Assembly (NCBI GenBank): GCA_037045055.1 | Contig: JBAOHJ010000001.1 | Span: 310,001-374,000, forward strand | Source: Phosphoribacter sp037045055 | GTDB taxonomy: Bacteria > Actinomycetota > Actinomycetes > Actinomycetales > Dermatophilaceae | DNA: 64,000 nt | Reading direction: 5' to 3' | Part shown: in pieces, positions 43,166 to 50,951 of the stretch | Position numbering within the stretch: the stretch's first letter is position 1 | How the letters are laid out: every line of letters starts with the position of its first letter | Position numbers and translations under genes: made by a program | Notes under the pieces: model-generated | What the model saw: only the letters and a program-made list of their open reading frames with translations | The model's database searches: none | What the model was told of the DNA's origin: nothing

Positions 43166-45622
43166 ATCTCGCGTGCCCGGGGTCTGCGGACCGCTCGCGG
43201 CCGTCGACCGCCGGCGCGGCGGCGCGGTGGGCTCCGTCGGCTCGGGATAGCGCAGCCACCCGGTCTGCACGACCTGGTCCGCGACGTCGGGCAGGCGCAG
43301 GTTGCGGCGGTTGCTGGCCTCGCGCAGCCGGGCGAACGCCTGATCCTCGGTGATCCGCTCGGTGGCCATGAGGATGCCGATGGCGAAGCCGATCCGGCGG
43401 TTGGACCCGAGGGCGGACTCGAGGGTGCCGATCCTGGTCGCGGCCTGTTCGAGATCCTGCTCGTGGCGACGAGCCATGCGGTGCAGCACGTCGAGGCGCG
43501 CCACGAGCTCAGTCGGCTCGAACGGCTTGGTGATGTAGTCGTCGGCACCGCACATCAGGCCCTCGATGACATCCTCCAGCCCCGCTCGTGCGGACAGCAG
43601 TACCACGGGCGTCGTCGACCCCGCCGCCCTCAGGTCACGGACCACGTCCAGACCGCTCTTGCCCTGCAGGACGACGTCGCTGACGACGACGTCCGGGTCG
43701 CCCCCGCCCGGTCGGGCAGCGGCGGGATCGGTGACCGCGTGGACTCGCCAGCCGGCCCCGACCAGCGTCGCCTCGAGGTACCCCAGCAGGTCCACGTCGT
43801 CCTCGATCACCAGGACCGACCGGGTCTCGGCCGCTCCCGCGAGGGCCTCGGCCGGTGCGGGCAGACCGGCGAGCAGGGGCGAGGGCATCCGGTCGCCGGG
43901 ACGGGCGCCCGGCCCGGGCTCTGGCGGCAACGGCGCAGCCGGCACCGACACGGTGAACACCGATCCGCGCCCCACCTCGCCGGCGATCTCGAGAGTCCCG
44001 TCCATGACCGAGACGAGTTCGGCGACGATGGCCAGTCCGATGCCTAGGCCTCCCTCCGGCAGAGTCCGGGCGTGGGACCCCCGTTGGAAGCGCTCGGTGA
44101 GCCGCCATCGGTCCTGGGCGGCGATGCCGATGCCGCTGTCCTGCACGACGAGGCGGATCCGGGCGTCCACCCGGTGCAGGCGCACCGCGATGGTGCCCCC
44201 CTCGGGCGTGTACTTCACCGCGTTGGACATGAGGTTGGCCAGGATGCGGGTCCAGGCCTCGGGATCGACGGCGACCTCGCCCACCGGCTCGAGGTCCAGC
44301 TCGAGGGTGAGGCCCGCACCGAGGATGGCCGAACGGAACATCCCCACCACCAGGCCGGTCGTCGCCGTGAGGTCCACCCGGGCGGGCCGGGGCGCGGCGA
44401 GCACCGGACCTGCCTGGGAGAACGCGAGGGCGCCCTCGACCAGGAGGTTCACCTGCGCCGTGGCGCGCTCGATGGTGGACAGGTTCGCCTGGTCCTCGGG
44501 GGCGGTGAGCTGGGGCCGCAGCTGCGAGGTCGCCAGTCGCACCAGGGTCAGCGGCGTGCGGAACTCGTGGCCGAGGTTCTGGTAGAAGCGGGTCCGGGCC
44601 GCGTCGACGCGGACCAGTCGCTTGGCCTCGAGCGCGTCCCGCTCTGCCCGGCGGGCCCGCTCCAGCAGAGAGTCGATGTGCTCGGCCGCGACGGTGAGGA
44701 ACTCGAGGTACCTGCTGTCCGGGGTCCGGTAGGGGTTGAGGCCCAACACGAGGACACCGGTCGGGTGCCCGGTGCTGGCCCCCAGTGGATAGACGCGCAG
44801 GGTGGTGGGGGTCGACGGCCCGATCGGACCGGGCTCCAGTCTGGCGCGGGGTGCGGGGATGTCCCTCTGCTCGGCCTCCCGCCAAGCCTGCCGATACGGA
44901 TGGTCACTGGACGGCTCGATCTGCCTCGGCAGGGCGCGAGTACCTCGGCGAGCACCGTAACCACCGGCGAGCTCGAGGATCGGCGACTGCTCGGAGGCCA
45001 GGTAGACCGCCGCGAAGGGCACGGTTTCGCGGACCTCTCGCAGGGCGCCCACCACCCTGCGGACGACGTGCGCCGACGATGCGCCTCGCAGGCCCACCGT
45101 CGCCAGGCGGTGCAGCAGGTCGAGGCGGCGGCGGCCCACGATCTCGAAAGTGCGGTCCTGTGCTATGGCGAGGACGCCGCCTGGGACCCCGGCATCTCCA
45201 GGGACCGGGCTCCACGAGAACCGCCAATGGGTCTCCTCGAGGTACCCCGCGCGGCGCAGCAGCAGGAGTTGGTCGTCCCGGAAGACACTGACCCCCCGCA
45301 GGACGTCGTCGAGCAAGGGTTGCGTGTAAGCCCAGGTCTCGGGGAAGGACAGCCGCACCGGTTGCCCCATCGCCGCGGGATGCTTGTCGCCGAGGATGAC
45401 GCGGTTCGCGTCGTTGTAGATCTGGATGAGCTCCGAGCCCCACAGCAGCAGCATCGGCACCTGGGCCGCCATCATGGCCCGGACCCCGGTGCGCAAAGCT
45501 GGGGCCCAGCCGTTGACGGGGCCGAGCGCCGTGGCGGACCAGTCCACGGCGGCGGCCGTGCGACCGGCCTCGCTGTCGACGCCGAACAGACCCTCGGCAT
45601 CGGACCCGCTCTCGAACGTCAC
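43145..45622 (-). CDS. Hybrid sensor histidine kinase with receiver and C-terminal ANTAR domain
   Basis: The 825-aa protein has a PAS-like region (about 30-155), a GAF-like region (160-320), HisKA with phosphoacceptor H352 in NLGHEFRTPL, and HATPase (NLMSNAVKYTPEGG, DSGIGI, GLGIGLAIVAEL). A receiver follows (VLVIEDDVDLL, phosphoacceptor Asp in VVVSDVVLQGKSG, DDYITKPF). It ends with an ANTAR segment (RRIGFAIGILMATERITEDQ) at about 735-795. ANTAR domains bind RNA hairpins and prevent termination, so sensing and RNA output sit in one chain. The GTG start is weakly supported. It is divergent from the sigma factor. Confidence 0.88.
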   Translation of the reverse strand: MTFESGSDAEGLFGVDSEAGRTAAAVDWSATALGPVNGWAPALRTGVRAMMAAQVPMLLLWGSELIQIYNDANRVILGDKHPAAMGQPVRLSFPETWAYTQPLLDDVLRGVSVFRDDQLLLLRRAGYLEETHWRFSWSPVPGDAGVPGGVLAIAQDRTFEIVGRRRLDLLHRLATVGLRGASSAHVVRRVVGALREVRETVPFAAVYLASEQSPILELAGGYGARRGTRALPRQIEPSSDHPYRQAWREAEQRDIPAPRARLEPGPIGPSTPTTLRVYPLGASTGHPTGVLVLGLNPYRTPDSRYLEFLTVAAEHIDSLLERARRAERDALEAKRLVRVDAARTRFYQNLGHEFRTPLTLVRLATSQLRPQLTAPEDQANLSTIERATAQVNLLVEGALAFSQAGPVLAAPRPARVDLTATTGLVVGMFRSAILGAGLTLELDLEPVGEVAVDPEAWTRILANLMSNAVKYTPEGGTIAVRLHRVDARIRLVVQDSGIGIAAQDRWRLTERFQRGSHARTLPEGGLGIGLAIVAELVSVMDGTLEIAGEVGRGSVFTVSVPAAPLPPEPGPGARPGDRMPSPLLAGLPAPAEALAGAAETRSVLVIEDDVDLLGYLEATLVGAGWRVHAVTDPAAARPGGGDPDVVVSDVVLQGKSGLDVVRDLRAAGSTTPVVLLSARAGLEDVIEGLMCGADDYITKPFEPTELVARLDVLHRMARRHEQDLEQAATRIGTLESALGSNRRIGFAIGILMATERITEDQAFARLREASNRRNLRLPDVADQVVQTGWLRYPEPTEPTAPPRRRSTAASGPQTPGTRDPRSGES

Positions 45623-45794
45623 CTGCTCATCGTGGCAGGTGAGCGCGCCCATGAGGGCCGTCGCACACGTGCTGCGTCGTGCAGCGTATGCCGCGAGCCT
45701 GCCATCCGGTTTCCTCGCGAAGGGCAGGGTGTGGTGTGATGGAGACGCACGACGCCAGCTCGACTCCGTGGCTGGTCGAGACCAAGGCATGTCC

Positions 45795-46604
45795 ATGGTC
45801 GCTTCCCCCGTTTCCGTCGCGTCGGCATCCGCTGCGCGTGACGACCGCGATACCCAAACCGACCGTCTGTTGCGCGGCGCGCAGGACGAGGGCGCCCGGG
45901 TCACCCACCTGCACGAGCGGGCTGTGTTGATCAACATCCCGCTGGCTCGTGGCCTGGCCCGGACCTTCGCCAACCGAGGCATCGACCGCGAGGACCTCGA
46001 CCAAGTCGCCATGCTGGGGCTGTGCAAGGCGGTGCGCGGCTACCGACCCAGCGAGGGGCACCCCTTCAGCGCGTATGCCGTCCCCACCATCTTGGGCGAG
46101 CTGCGTCGCCATTTCCGGGATGTCGGCTGGATGGTGAGGCCCTCACGGTGCGACCAGGAGGTCGGGCTGGCCGTCCGCCGGGCCGAGGAGGACCTGACCC
46201 AGCTGTTGGGCCGGGTGCCCACCCGCGCGGAGATCGCCGCTCGGCTGCAGCGCAGCACCGTCGAGGTGAGTCGGGCTCTGCATGCCCAACACGGCTATCG
46301 GGCCACGTCGCTGGACGCCCCGGGCCCGTACGCACCGGAGTCCGCCTACGATCACGTCCCCGACCCCGACGACCCCTTCGCCCGGGTCGAGGATCGCGTG
46401 ACCCTGGCGGAGCTGGTGTCCGACCTGCCCGAACGCGAGCAGGTCATTCTCAGGCTGCGCTTCCACGACGAGCTCACCCAAGCCGAGATCGGCGCCCGCG
46501 TCGGGCTGAGCCAGATGCAGATCTCCCGCATCATCGCGGCCACGCTCAGTCGCCTCCGGGCGGCCCTGACGTCCGCGGATCCGGAGCTCGACCAGACTGC
46601 CTGA
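45795..46604 (+). CDS. SigB/SigF/SigG-type RNA polymerase sigma factor
   Basis: The 269-aa group 3 sigma has region 2 (INIPLARGLARTFANRGIDR, EDLDQVAMLGLCKAVRGY), region 3 (VPTRAEIAARLQRSTVEVSR) and region 4 (LPEREQVILRLRFHDELTQA, VGLSQMQISRIIA). These sigmas direct general stress or sporulation genes. The ATG at 45795 has AAGG at 7 nt; another ATG two codons upstream is possible. No anti-sigma gene is adjacent. It probably serves the surrounding stress-type genes. Confidence 0.92.
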   Translation: MVASPVSVASASAARDDRDTQTDRLLRGAQDEGARVTHLHERAVLINIPLARGLARTFANRGIDREDLDQVAMLGLCKAVRGYRPSEGHPFSAYAVPTILGELRRHFRDVGWMVRPSRCDQEVGLAVRRAEEDLTQLLGRVPTRAEIAARLQRSTVEVSRALHAQHGYRATSLDAPGPYAPESAYDHVPDPDDPFARVEDRVTLAELVSDLPEREQVILRLRFHDELTQAEIGARVGLSQMQISRIIAATLSRLRAALTSADPELDQTA

Positions 46605-46617
46605 CCTCGGCCAGCCC

Positions 46618-47316
46618 TCAGTCGTCGGAACTGGTGTCGTCGTGCCGGGCGCCGACGGCCTTGGACTCGGGTGACCCGCGCTCGCGCAGGAAGACCGCGA
46701 AGACCGCCATGCTGCCGATCGCGAGCAGCTCGCTCTGCCAGTTCTGCAGCGTGCGGCCCCAGAAGTCGGGACTGGCGAGGTATGCCGCGAACCCCAGCGG
46801 GTCGAGCCGGTCCCGCAGCCGTTGCTCGTTCGCCGCGACGCGCCCCGCCACGGCCTGTGCCGACCAGGACAGTACGAAGATCACGGCCATGACGGTGACC
46901 AGCGAGTGCGAGTACACCGCCGTGCGCCAGCCGCCCGACCTCGCCCACGAGGGTGAGTCGGCCCGACCGTGGGCGCCCACCAGTTGCTTCTCGTCGCTGT
47001 CCCGACCGCTCTCCCCCGGCTTCTTCGACTCCGAGGACCCGCGTTGGACCAGCCACACGGTGAGCAGGATGTAGAGGGTGAACTGCAAGTACTCCGACTG
47101 CCAGTTCTCCGCGACGTCGACGGCGAACCGCGACGAGGTCACGTAGTTGCCGATGGAGATCTGCTGCAGGCCGGCCGTGCGTGCCTCGCGGTTGTACTGC
47201 GCGACCCCGGCTACGGCCTGACCGGTCAGCGCGAGCAGCAACAGCACCCCGAAGACGATCGACAGCGAGTTGTCCCGCACCCAGCTCGACTGCCGCCGGT
47301 CGATTCGAGGGGTCAT
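46618..47316 (-). CDS. DUF6766-like membrane protein
   Basis: The 232-aa protein has four membrane segments in two similar halves: SIVFGVLLLLALTGQAVAG with ENWQSEYLQFTLYILLTVWL, and VTVMAVIFVLSWSAQAVAG with QNWQSELLAIGSMAVFAVFL. This internal duplication with NWQSE repeats fits DUF6766 as I recall it. Function unknown. The ATG overlaps the stop of a 27-aa gene. It is convergent with the sigma gene, 13 nt away. Confidence 0.85.
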   Translation of the reverse strand: MTPRIDRRQSSWVRDNSLSIVFGVLLLLALTGQAVAGVAQYNREARTAGLQQISIGNYVTSSRFAVDVAENWQSEYLQFTLYILLTVWLVQRGSSESKKPGESGRDSDEKQLVGAHGRADSPSWARSGGWRTAVYSHSLVTVMAVIFVLSWSAQAVAGRVAANEQRLRDRLDPLGFAAYLASPDFWGRTLQNWQSELLAIGSMAVFAVFLRERGSPESKAVGARHDDTSSDD

Positions 47317-47396
47317 CGCGATGCCAGCCCCACGAGGAAACACATGGCGAGCCCCGCCGCGATGAACACGGCATACACGACGAACATCGTGCGCAC
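47313..47396 (-). CDS. 27-aa single-helix membrane peptide
   Basis: GTG at 47396 follows GGGAGG at 6 nt. The product begins MRTMFVVYAVFIAAGLAM and is almost entirely one membrane helix with a short polar end. Its stop overlaps the start of the DUF6766 gene (ATGA), and it begins 2 nt after the lipoprotein stop. The tight spacing and ribosome site make it likely to be translated. Confidence 0.65.
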   Translation of the reverse strand: MRTMFVVYAVFIAAGLAMCFLVGLASR

Positions 47397-47398
47397 GT

Positions 47399-47878
47399 TC
47401 AGCCTCCCGATACCTCGCAGTCGTAGGGAGACGCCACGTCCTGACGATCCTGGGGCGGTGCACACCCGGCGGCCACCACCCGCCAACCGGTGTCGAACTG
47501 CGCGAGGAAGACCGTGTCGTCGTCGAGCACCACTTGGGCGCTGCGGCCCGCGACGGTGACCGCTCGCACGGTCGTCCCCTGCGCCAGCCCCGCGTCGGCG
47601 AGGGCCTGCGGGCAGTCGCTGGACGATGCCTTCTCGAGCTCGGCCCGGGTGCGCTCGGCCAGCAGGGCGCAGGCGCGCTCGACGTCCGTGGAAGCCGAGG
47701 TGACGAAGGCCACCGCCGCCTGGGCGACGTCGGTCTCCTGGGGGGCCACCGAGCAGCCCGCGACGAGCCCGCTCGATGCGCCGGCGCACACCACGGTGAG
47801 GGCAGCGGCCCGCCACGCCCTCGGTCGGCCGCGGGCCGGTCGGTCGCTGTCAGCCGCGCGGGACCGGGGCGAGCTCAC
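47399..47878 (-). CDS. Putative lipoprotein of unknown function
   Basis: The 159-aa protein has a twin-Arg-rich basic lead, hydrophobic AALTVVCAGASSGLV and a lipobox LVAGC (Cys about residue 42). The exported domain has an NTF2-like feel (AFVTSASTDVERACALLAER, AQVVLDDDTVFLAQFDTGWRV) and further Cys. GTG at 47878 overlaps the stop of the upstream 54-aa gene. Function unknown. Confidence 0.75.
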   Translation of the reverse strand: MSSPRSRAADSDRPARGRPRAWRAAALTVVCAGASSGLVAGCSVAPQETDVAQAAVAFVTSASTDVERACALLAERTRAELEKASSSDCPQALADAGLAQGTTVRAVTVAGRSAQVVLDDDTVFLAQFDTGWRVVAAGCAPPQDRQDVASPYDCEVSGG

Positions 47879-48039
47879 CCCTTCTTGCCCGAAGTGGTGC
47901 GCCCCTGCGAGCTGCGGTGCTTGTTCACCGTGCGCGCGGCGATCTCCTCGGCTCGCTCGGCCGACCGGCCGCGCTCCTGCTCCGAATCCTTGACGTGTTC
48001 GTACTGGCGCTCGTCCTTGCTGCTCCACGCTTTGGGCAT
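47875..48039 (-). CDS. 54-aa basic protein of the so-called plasmid stabilization family
   Basis: Starts MPKAWSSKDERQYEHVKDSE and is highly charged and probably helical, with AERAEEIAARTVNKHR. Similar short proteins are widespread in actinomycete and proteobacterial chromosomes and are often labelled plasmid stabilization protein; a true role is not established. The ATG follows a purine-rich site. It heads a four-gene coupled unit running to DUF6766. Confidence 0.75.
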   Translation of the reverse strand: MPKAWSSKDERQYEHVKDSEQERGRSAERAEEIAARTVNKHRSSQGRTTSGKKG

Positions 48040-48078
48040 GGCCCACTCCCTTCCCGACCCGACTGCGCTGGGGAGATA

Positions 48079-48090
48079 CCCCACGTGGGG
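48079..48090. promoter_or_regulatory. 12-bp perfect palindrome in divergent promoter
   Basis: CCCCACGTGGGG lies between the 54-aa gene and the PRC-barrel gene, 40 nt from the first start. On the minus strand its right part forms GGGGTAT, resembling a SigB/SigF -10 element, but no convincing -35 is seen. Candidate operator. Confidence 0.4.
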
Positions 48091-48218
48091 AACGCGTATG
48101 CGCCGGCCCGGCGTGGCCGAGAGGCCCACGGCGAAGGCTCACCGATGTGTGAGGCCGGTCTGGTCGGGGTAGGACCGCTGGCGTCCGGACACCAGAACGC
48201 GGGGACAGGCAGGACGAT

Positions 48219-48554
48219 ATGAACGCCACCATGTGGAGCTACCCCCCCGGTGCCGTCGCGTCGGACCTCGTCGGCTTCCACGTGCAGGCCCAAGACGGCG
48301 CAGTCGGCTCGATCGACGAGACCTCCATGGAGATCGGACGTGCCTACCTCGTCGTGGACGCAGGGCCGTGGATCGACCGGCGCCGGGTCATGCTCCCGGC
48401 CGGCATGGTCAGCGCGGTGGACCCGCACCAGCGCGTGGTCTACGTCGAGCGCACCAAGCACCAGATCGAGCACGCCCCGGAGTTGGACGAGTCGACCTAC
48501 CGCGAGCCGGCCTACGCCGCCGAGCTCTCGGGCTATTACTGGGGGCCCCGCTGA
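48219..48554 (+). CDS. PRC-barrel domain protein
   Basis: The 111-aa protein has the beta-barrel pattern VGFHVQAQDGAVGSIDETSM, AYLVVDAGPWIDRRRVMLPA and VYVERTKHQIEHAPEL. PRC barrels are small scaffold or stress-linked domains. The ATG has AGGA at about 5 nt. Its stop overlaps the likely start of the Rieske-FAD gene. Confidence 0.85.
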   Translation: MNATMWSYPPGAVASDLVGFHVQAQDGAVGSIDETSMEIGRAYLVVDAGPWIDRRRVMLPAGMVSAVDPHQRVVYVERTKHQIEHAPELDESTYREPAYAAELSGYYWGPR

Positions 48555-50197
48555 CCGCCGAGGCCGGGGCCGGGCGGGCGACCCGGACCTCCCCGTGGTG
48601 GGGCCTGCGCACGAGCCTGCCCCGGGACCGCCCACACCCCGAGGTCCCTGTCCCGGCGGACACCGCCGTGCTCGTCGTCGGTGGTGGCCTCACCGGCCTG
48701 GCCACGGCGAGCGTGCTCGCCCGGGCGGGACGCGAGGTCACCGTGCTCGAGGCCCGCCGTATCGGCTCGGGGACCACGGGTCACAGCACCGCCAAGGTGA
48801 GCCTGCTGCAGGGCTCGATCCTGCAACGCATGCGGGCGCACCGCTCGGCGAACGCGGTGGCGGCATACGTGCGCGCCAACGCTGCCGGGCAACGCTGGCT
48901 CATCGACGTCATGAGCCGGCACGAGCGTCCGGTCCACCGGTGCCCGGCGGTGACGTATGCCGTGACGGACGCCGGCGCGGACCGCGTGGCCGCCGAGACC
49001 CGGCTCGCCCGGCGGGCCGGGCTCGATGTCGTCGTCGGGCCTCAGGTCGGCCTGCCGTTCCCGGTGCGGGCCGCGCTGACGCTGGACGACCAGGTGCAGC
49101 TCGACCCGCTCGACCTGCTCGACGCGCTGCGCACCGAGGTCGAGCAGTCTGGTGGCCGGGTCCTGGAGGGGGTGCGGGTCACCGGGATGTCGTGGGCTCG
49201 CGTCCCCTGGGTGGTGCACACCGACGCCGGCCAGGTGCGCGCCGACCGCGTGGTGCTCGCCACCGGCACGCCCGTCATCGACCGGACGATGCACGTCCTG
49301 GTGTCCGAGCCACAGCGATCCTACGCGGCGGCCTATGCGTGCGATCCGATGCCGATCGGTGCGATGTACTTGTCGGTCGACGACGAGGCCCGCTCGCTGC
49401 GCAGCGGCGCCCCCAGCGTCCCCGGGTTGCTGATCGTGGGCGGGAACAACCACCGGGTCGGCCGGGCCCAGGAACGCGACTGCTCGAGCGATCTCGACGG
49501 CTGGGCACGGGCGCACTTCGCCGTCGGACCGGCGCGGTGGGCCTGGTCGGCGCAGGACTACCGGCTCCCACGGCACGCGCCGAGTGTCGGGTCGGTCCCC
49601 GGCACCGACGGTCGGTTGCTGGTCGCCACCGGCTACGACAAGTGGGGGATGACCAATGCCGCCGCGGCCGCGCAGGTACTCGGCGGATTGGTGACGGGCG
49701 AGATGCCGGAGTGGCACATGGCATACGGCCACGACCGCGTCAGCGCCGGCGACCTGGCCGCGGCCCTGCGCACGGTCGGGCACAGCATGGCCCTGGTGGG
49801 CATCGACCGTGCCGCCGTGCTCGGCCGCTCGTCGACGCGGCGACCGCCTGAGGGACGGGCCCAGGTGGTGGGGCCGGCGCACGCTCCGGTCGGAGTGTCG
49901 ACGGTGGATGGCACGACCCGACGGGTCTCGGCGGTGTGTCCGCACCGCGGCGGGGTGCTTGCGTGGAACGACGCGGAGCTCAGCTGGGACTGCCCGCTGC
50001 ACGGCTCACGCTTCACGGCCGGAGGGGAGCTCATCGAAGGGCCGGCCACCTGCGGGCTGGCCGCCGTCGATGCACCACCCTCGTCGGATGACGACCGGCC
50101 GAGGACGGCGGCGGCGGCGAATCGCGGGCGGCGCGTCGAGGTGCCTGAGGGTGCGAGTGGCGGTCCGCCGCGCGACGGGGAGAGGGAGTCGGGATGA
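48551..50197 (+). CDS. FAD-dependent oxidoreductase with C-terminal Rieske [2Fe-2S] domain
   Basis: A DAO-type flavoprotein: VVGGGLTGLATASVLARAG at about 38-56, GHSTAKVSLLQG, RLLVATGYDKWGMTNA. It ends in a Rieske centre with CPHRGG and CPLHGSRF ligands (about 460-490). No ATG, GTG or TTG lies between the PRC-barrel stop and the FAD motif in this frame. The first usable codon is CTG at 48551, overlapping the upstream stop (CTGA); 548 aa are given on that basis. A CTG start, reinitiation, or an indel are the options. Confidence 0.8.
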   Translation: MTAEAGAGRATRTSPWWGLRTSLPRDRPHPEVPVPADTAVLVVGGGLTGLATASVLARAGREVTVLEARRIGSGTTGHSTAKVSLLQGSILQRMRAHRSANAVAAYVRANAAGQRWLIDVMSRHERPVHRCPAVTYAVTDAGADRVAAETRLARRAGLDVVVGPQVGLPFPVRAALTLDDQVQLDPLDLLDALRTEVEQSGGRVLEGVRVTGMSWARVPWVVHTDAGQVRADRVVLATGTPVIDRTMHVLVSEPQRSYAAAYACDPMPIGAMYLSVDDEARSLRSGAPSVPGLLIVGGNNHRVGRAQERDCSSDLDGWARAHFAVGPARWAWSAQDYRLPRHAPSVGSVPGTDGRLLVATGYDKWGMTNAAAAAQVLGGLVTGEMPEWHMAYGHDRVSAGDLAAALRTVGHSMALVGIDRAAVLGRSSTRRPPEGRAQVVGPAHAPVGVSTVDGTTRRVSAVCPHRGGVLAWNDAELSWDCPLHGSRFTAGGELIEGPATCGLAAVDAPPSSDDDRPRTAAAANRGRRVEVPEGASGGPPRDGERESG

Positions 50198-50772
50198 CCG
50201 AGAAGCCGGCGCTGGCCGACCTGCGTGCTGCGCTCGATGCCCAGCACGTGCGCATCCGTGCGCTGCTCGAACATGTGTTGGGGTCCGCTCCGCCGGACCG
50301 AGCGGCGGCCTTGTCCGAGCTCACCCGCTTCCTGGTCATCCACGAGAGCGGGGAGCACGCGGCCCTGCACGCTCCCTCCCTCGCGCACTTCTCCGACACC
50401 GAGCTCGCCGGGTCGCGACTGCAGGAGGAGGAGCACGCGGGGCATATCCTGCAGCGCCTGGCCGAGCTCGGGGTCGACTCGGCGGCCTTCGCAACCCAGG
50501 TGGACCTGCTGCTCGGCGACCTCGATCGCCATGCCCGAGCCGAGGAGCAGGAGGAGTTGCCGGCGTTCGCGGCGCAGGCGAGCGCCGCTGAGCAACAGCG
50601 GCTCGTGGGGACGCTGCGGCGGATCGAGGAGCTGTTCGCCGAGCGGGGCCCCAGAGCGACCGTGCCGGTGCGCGCCACGCCGGCGCAACAGCGCGCCGCC
50701 GCCGCCCGGGCCTTCCCCGGCCCCGACGACGACGTCGCGCGGCCAGGCGGCACGAGCGGACACCGAGCGTGA
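50194..50772 (+). CDS. Hemerythrin-like HHE-domain protein 2
   Basis: The 192-aa protein has HHE-type ligands in LDAQHVRIRALLEHVL, LVIHESGEHAALH, LQEEEHAGHIL and DRHARAEEQEELP, predicted to be a four-helix bundle, with a Pro/Ala-rich tail. The ATG overlaps the Rieske-FAD stop by 4 nt, so it is cotranslated with a redox enzyme, suggesting oxygen or redox chemistry. Confidence 0.8.
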   Translation: MTEKPALADLRAALDAQHVRIRALLEHVLGSAPPDRAAALSELTRFLVIHESGEHAALHAPSLAHFSDTELAGSRLQEEEHAGHILQRLAELGVDSAAFATQVDLLLGDLDRHARAEEQEELPAFAAQASAAEQQRLVGTLRRIEELFAERGPRATVPVRATPAQQRAAAARAFPGPDDDVARPGGTSGHRA

Positions 50773-50803
50773 GCGGCTCGACGGGGCGCAGCCGGGATCT
50801 CTG

Positions 50804-50854
50804 GTGATCCACACCTTGACGACGATCATCACCGTCCTGCTCGTCGCCCTGTGA
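50804..50854 (+). CDS. Possible 16-aa hydrophobic peptide
   Basis: GTG at 50804 opens MIHTLTTIITVLLVAL and a stop, a complete short membrane-like segment just after the hemerythrin gene. The ribosome site (GGGAT) is weak, and no family is known to me. Reported only because the composition is unlike chance GC-rich sequence. Confidence 0.25.
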   Translation: MIHTLTTIITVLLVAL

Positions 50855-50951
50855 CAGAACAGCCAGGCGGGCATCGACCAGTCCGTGCCCGCCTTGCTCA
50901 CCCGGGCGCGCCGCGCGCATGAGCCGGCGCCGTTGCGGGAACCACCCTGGC

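Noticed and set aside
48079..48090. SigB/SigF promoter for the 54-aa gene
   Set aside because: A GGGTAT-like -10 is visible, but no matching -35 at a suitable distance, so it is kept only as a palindrome.
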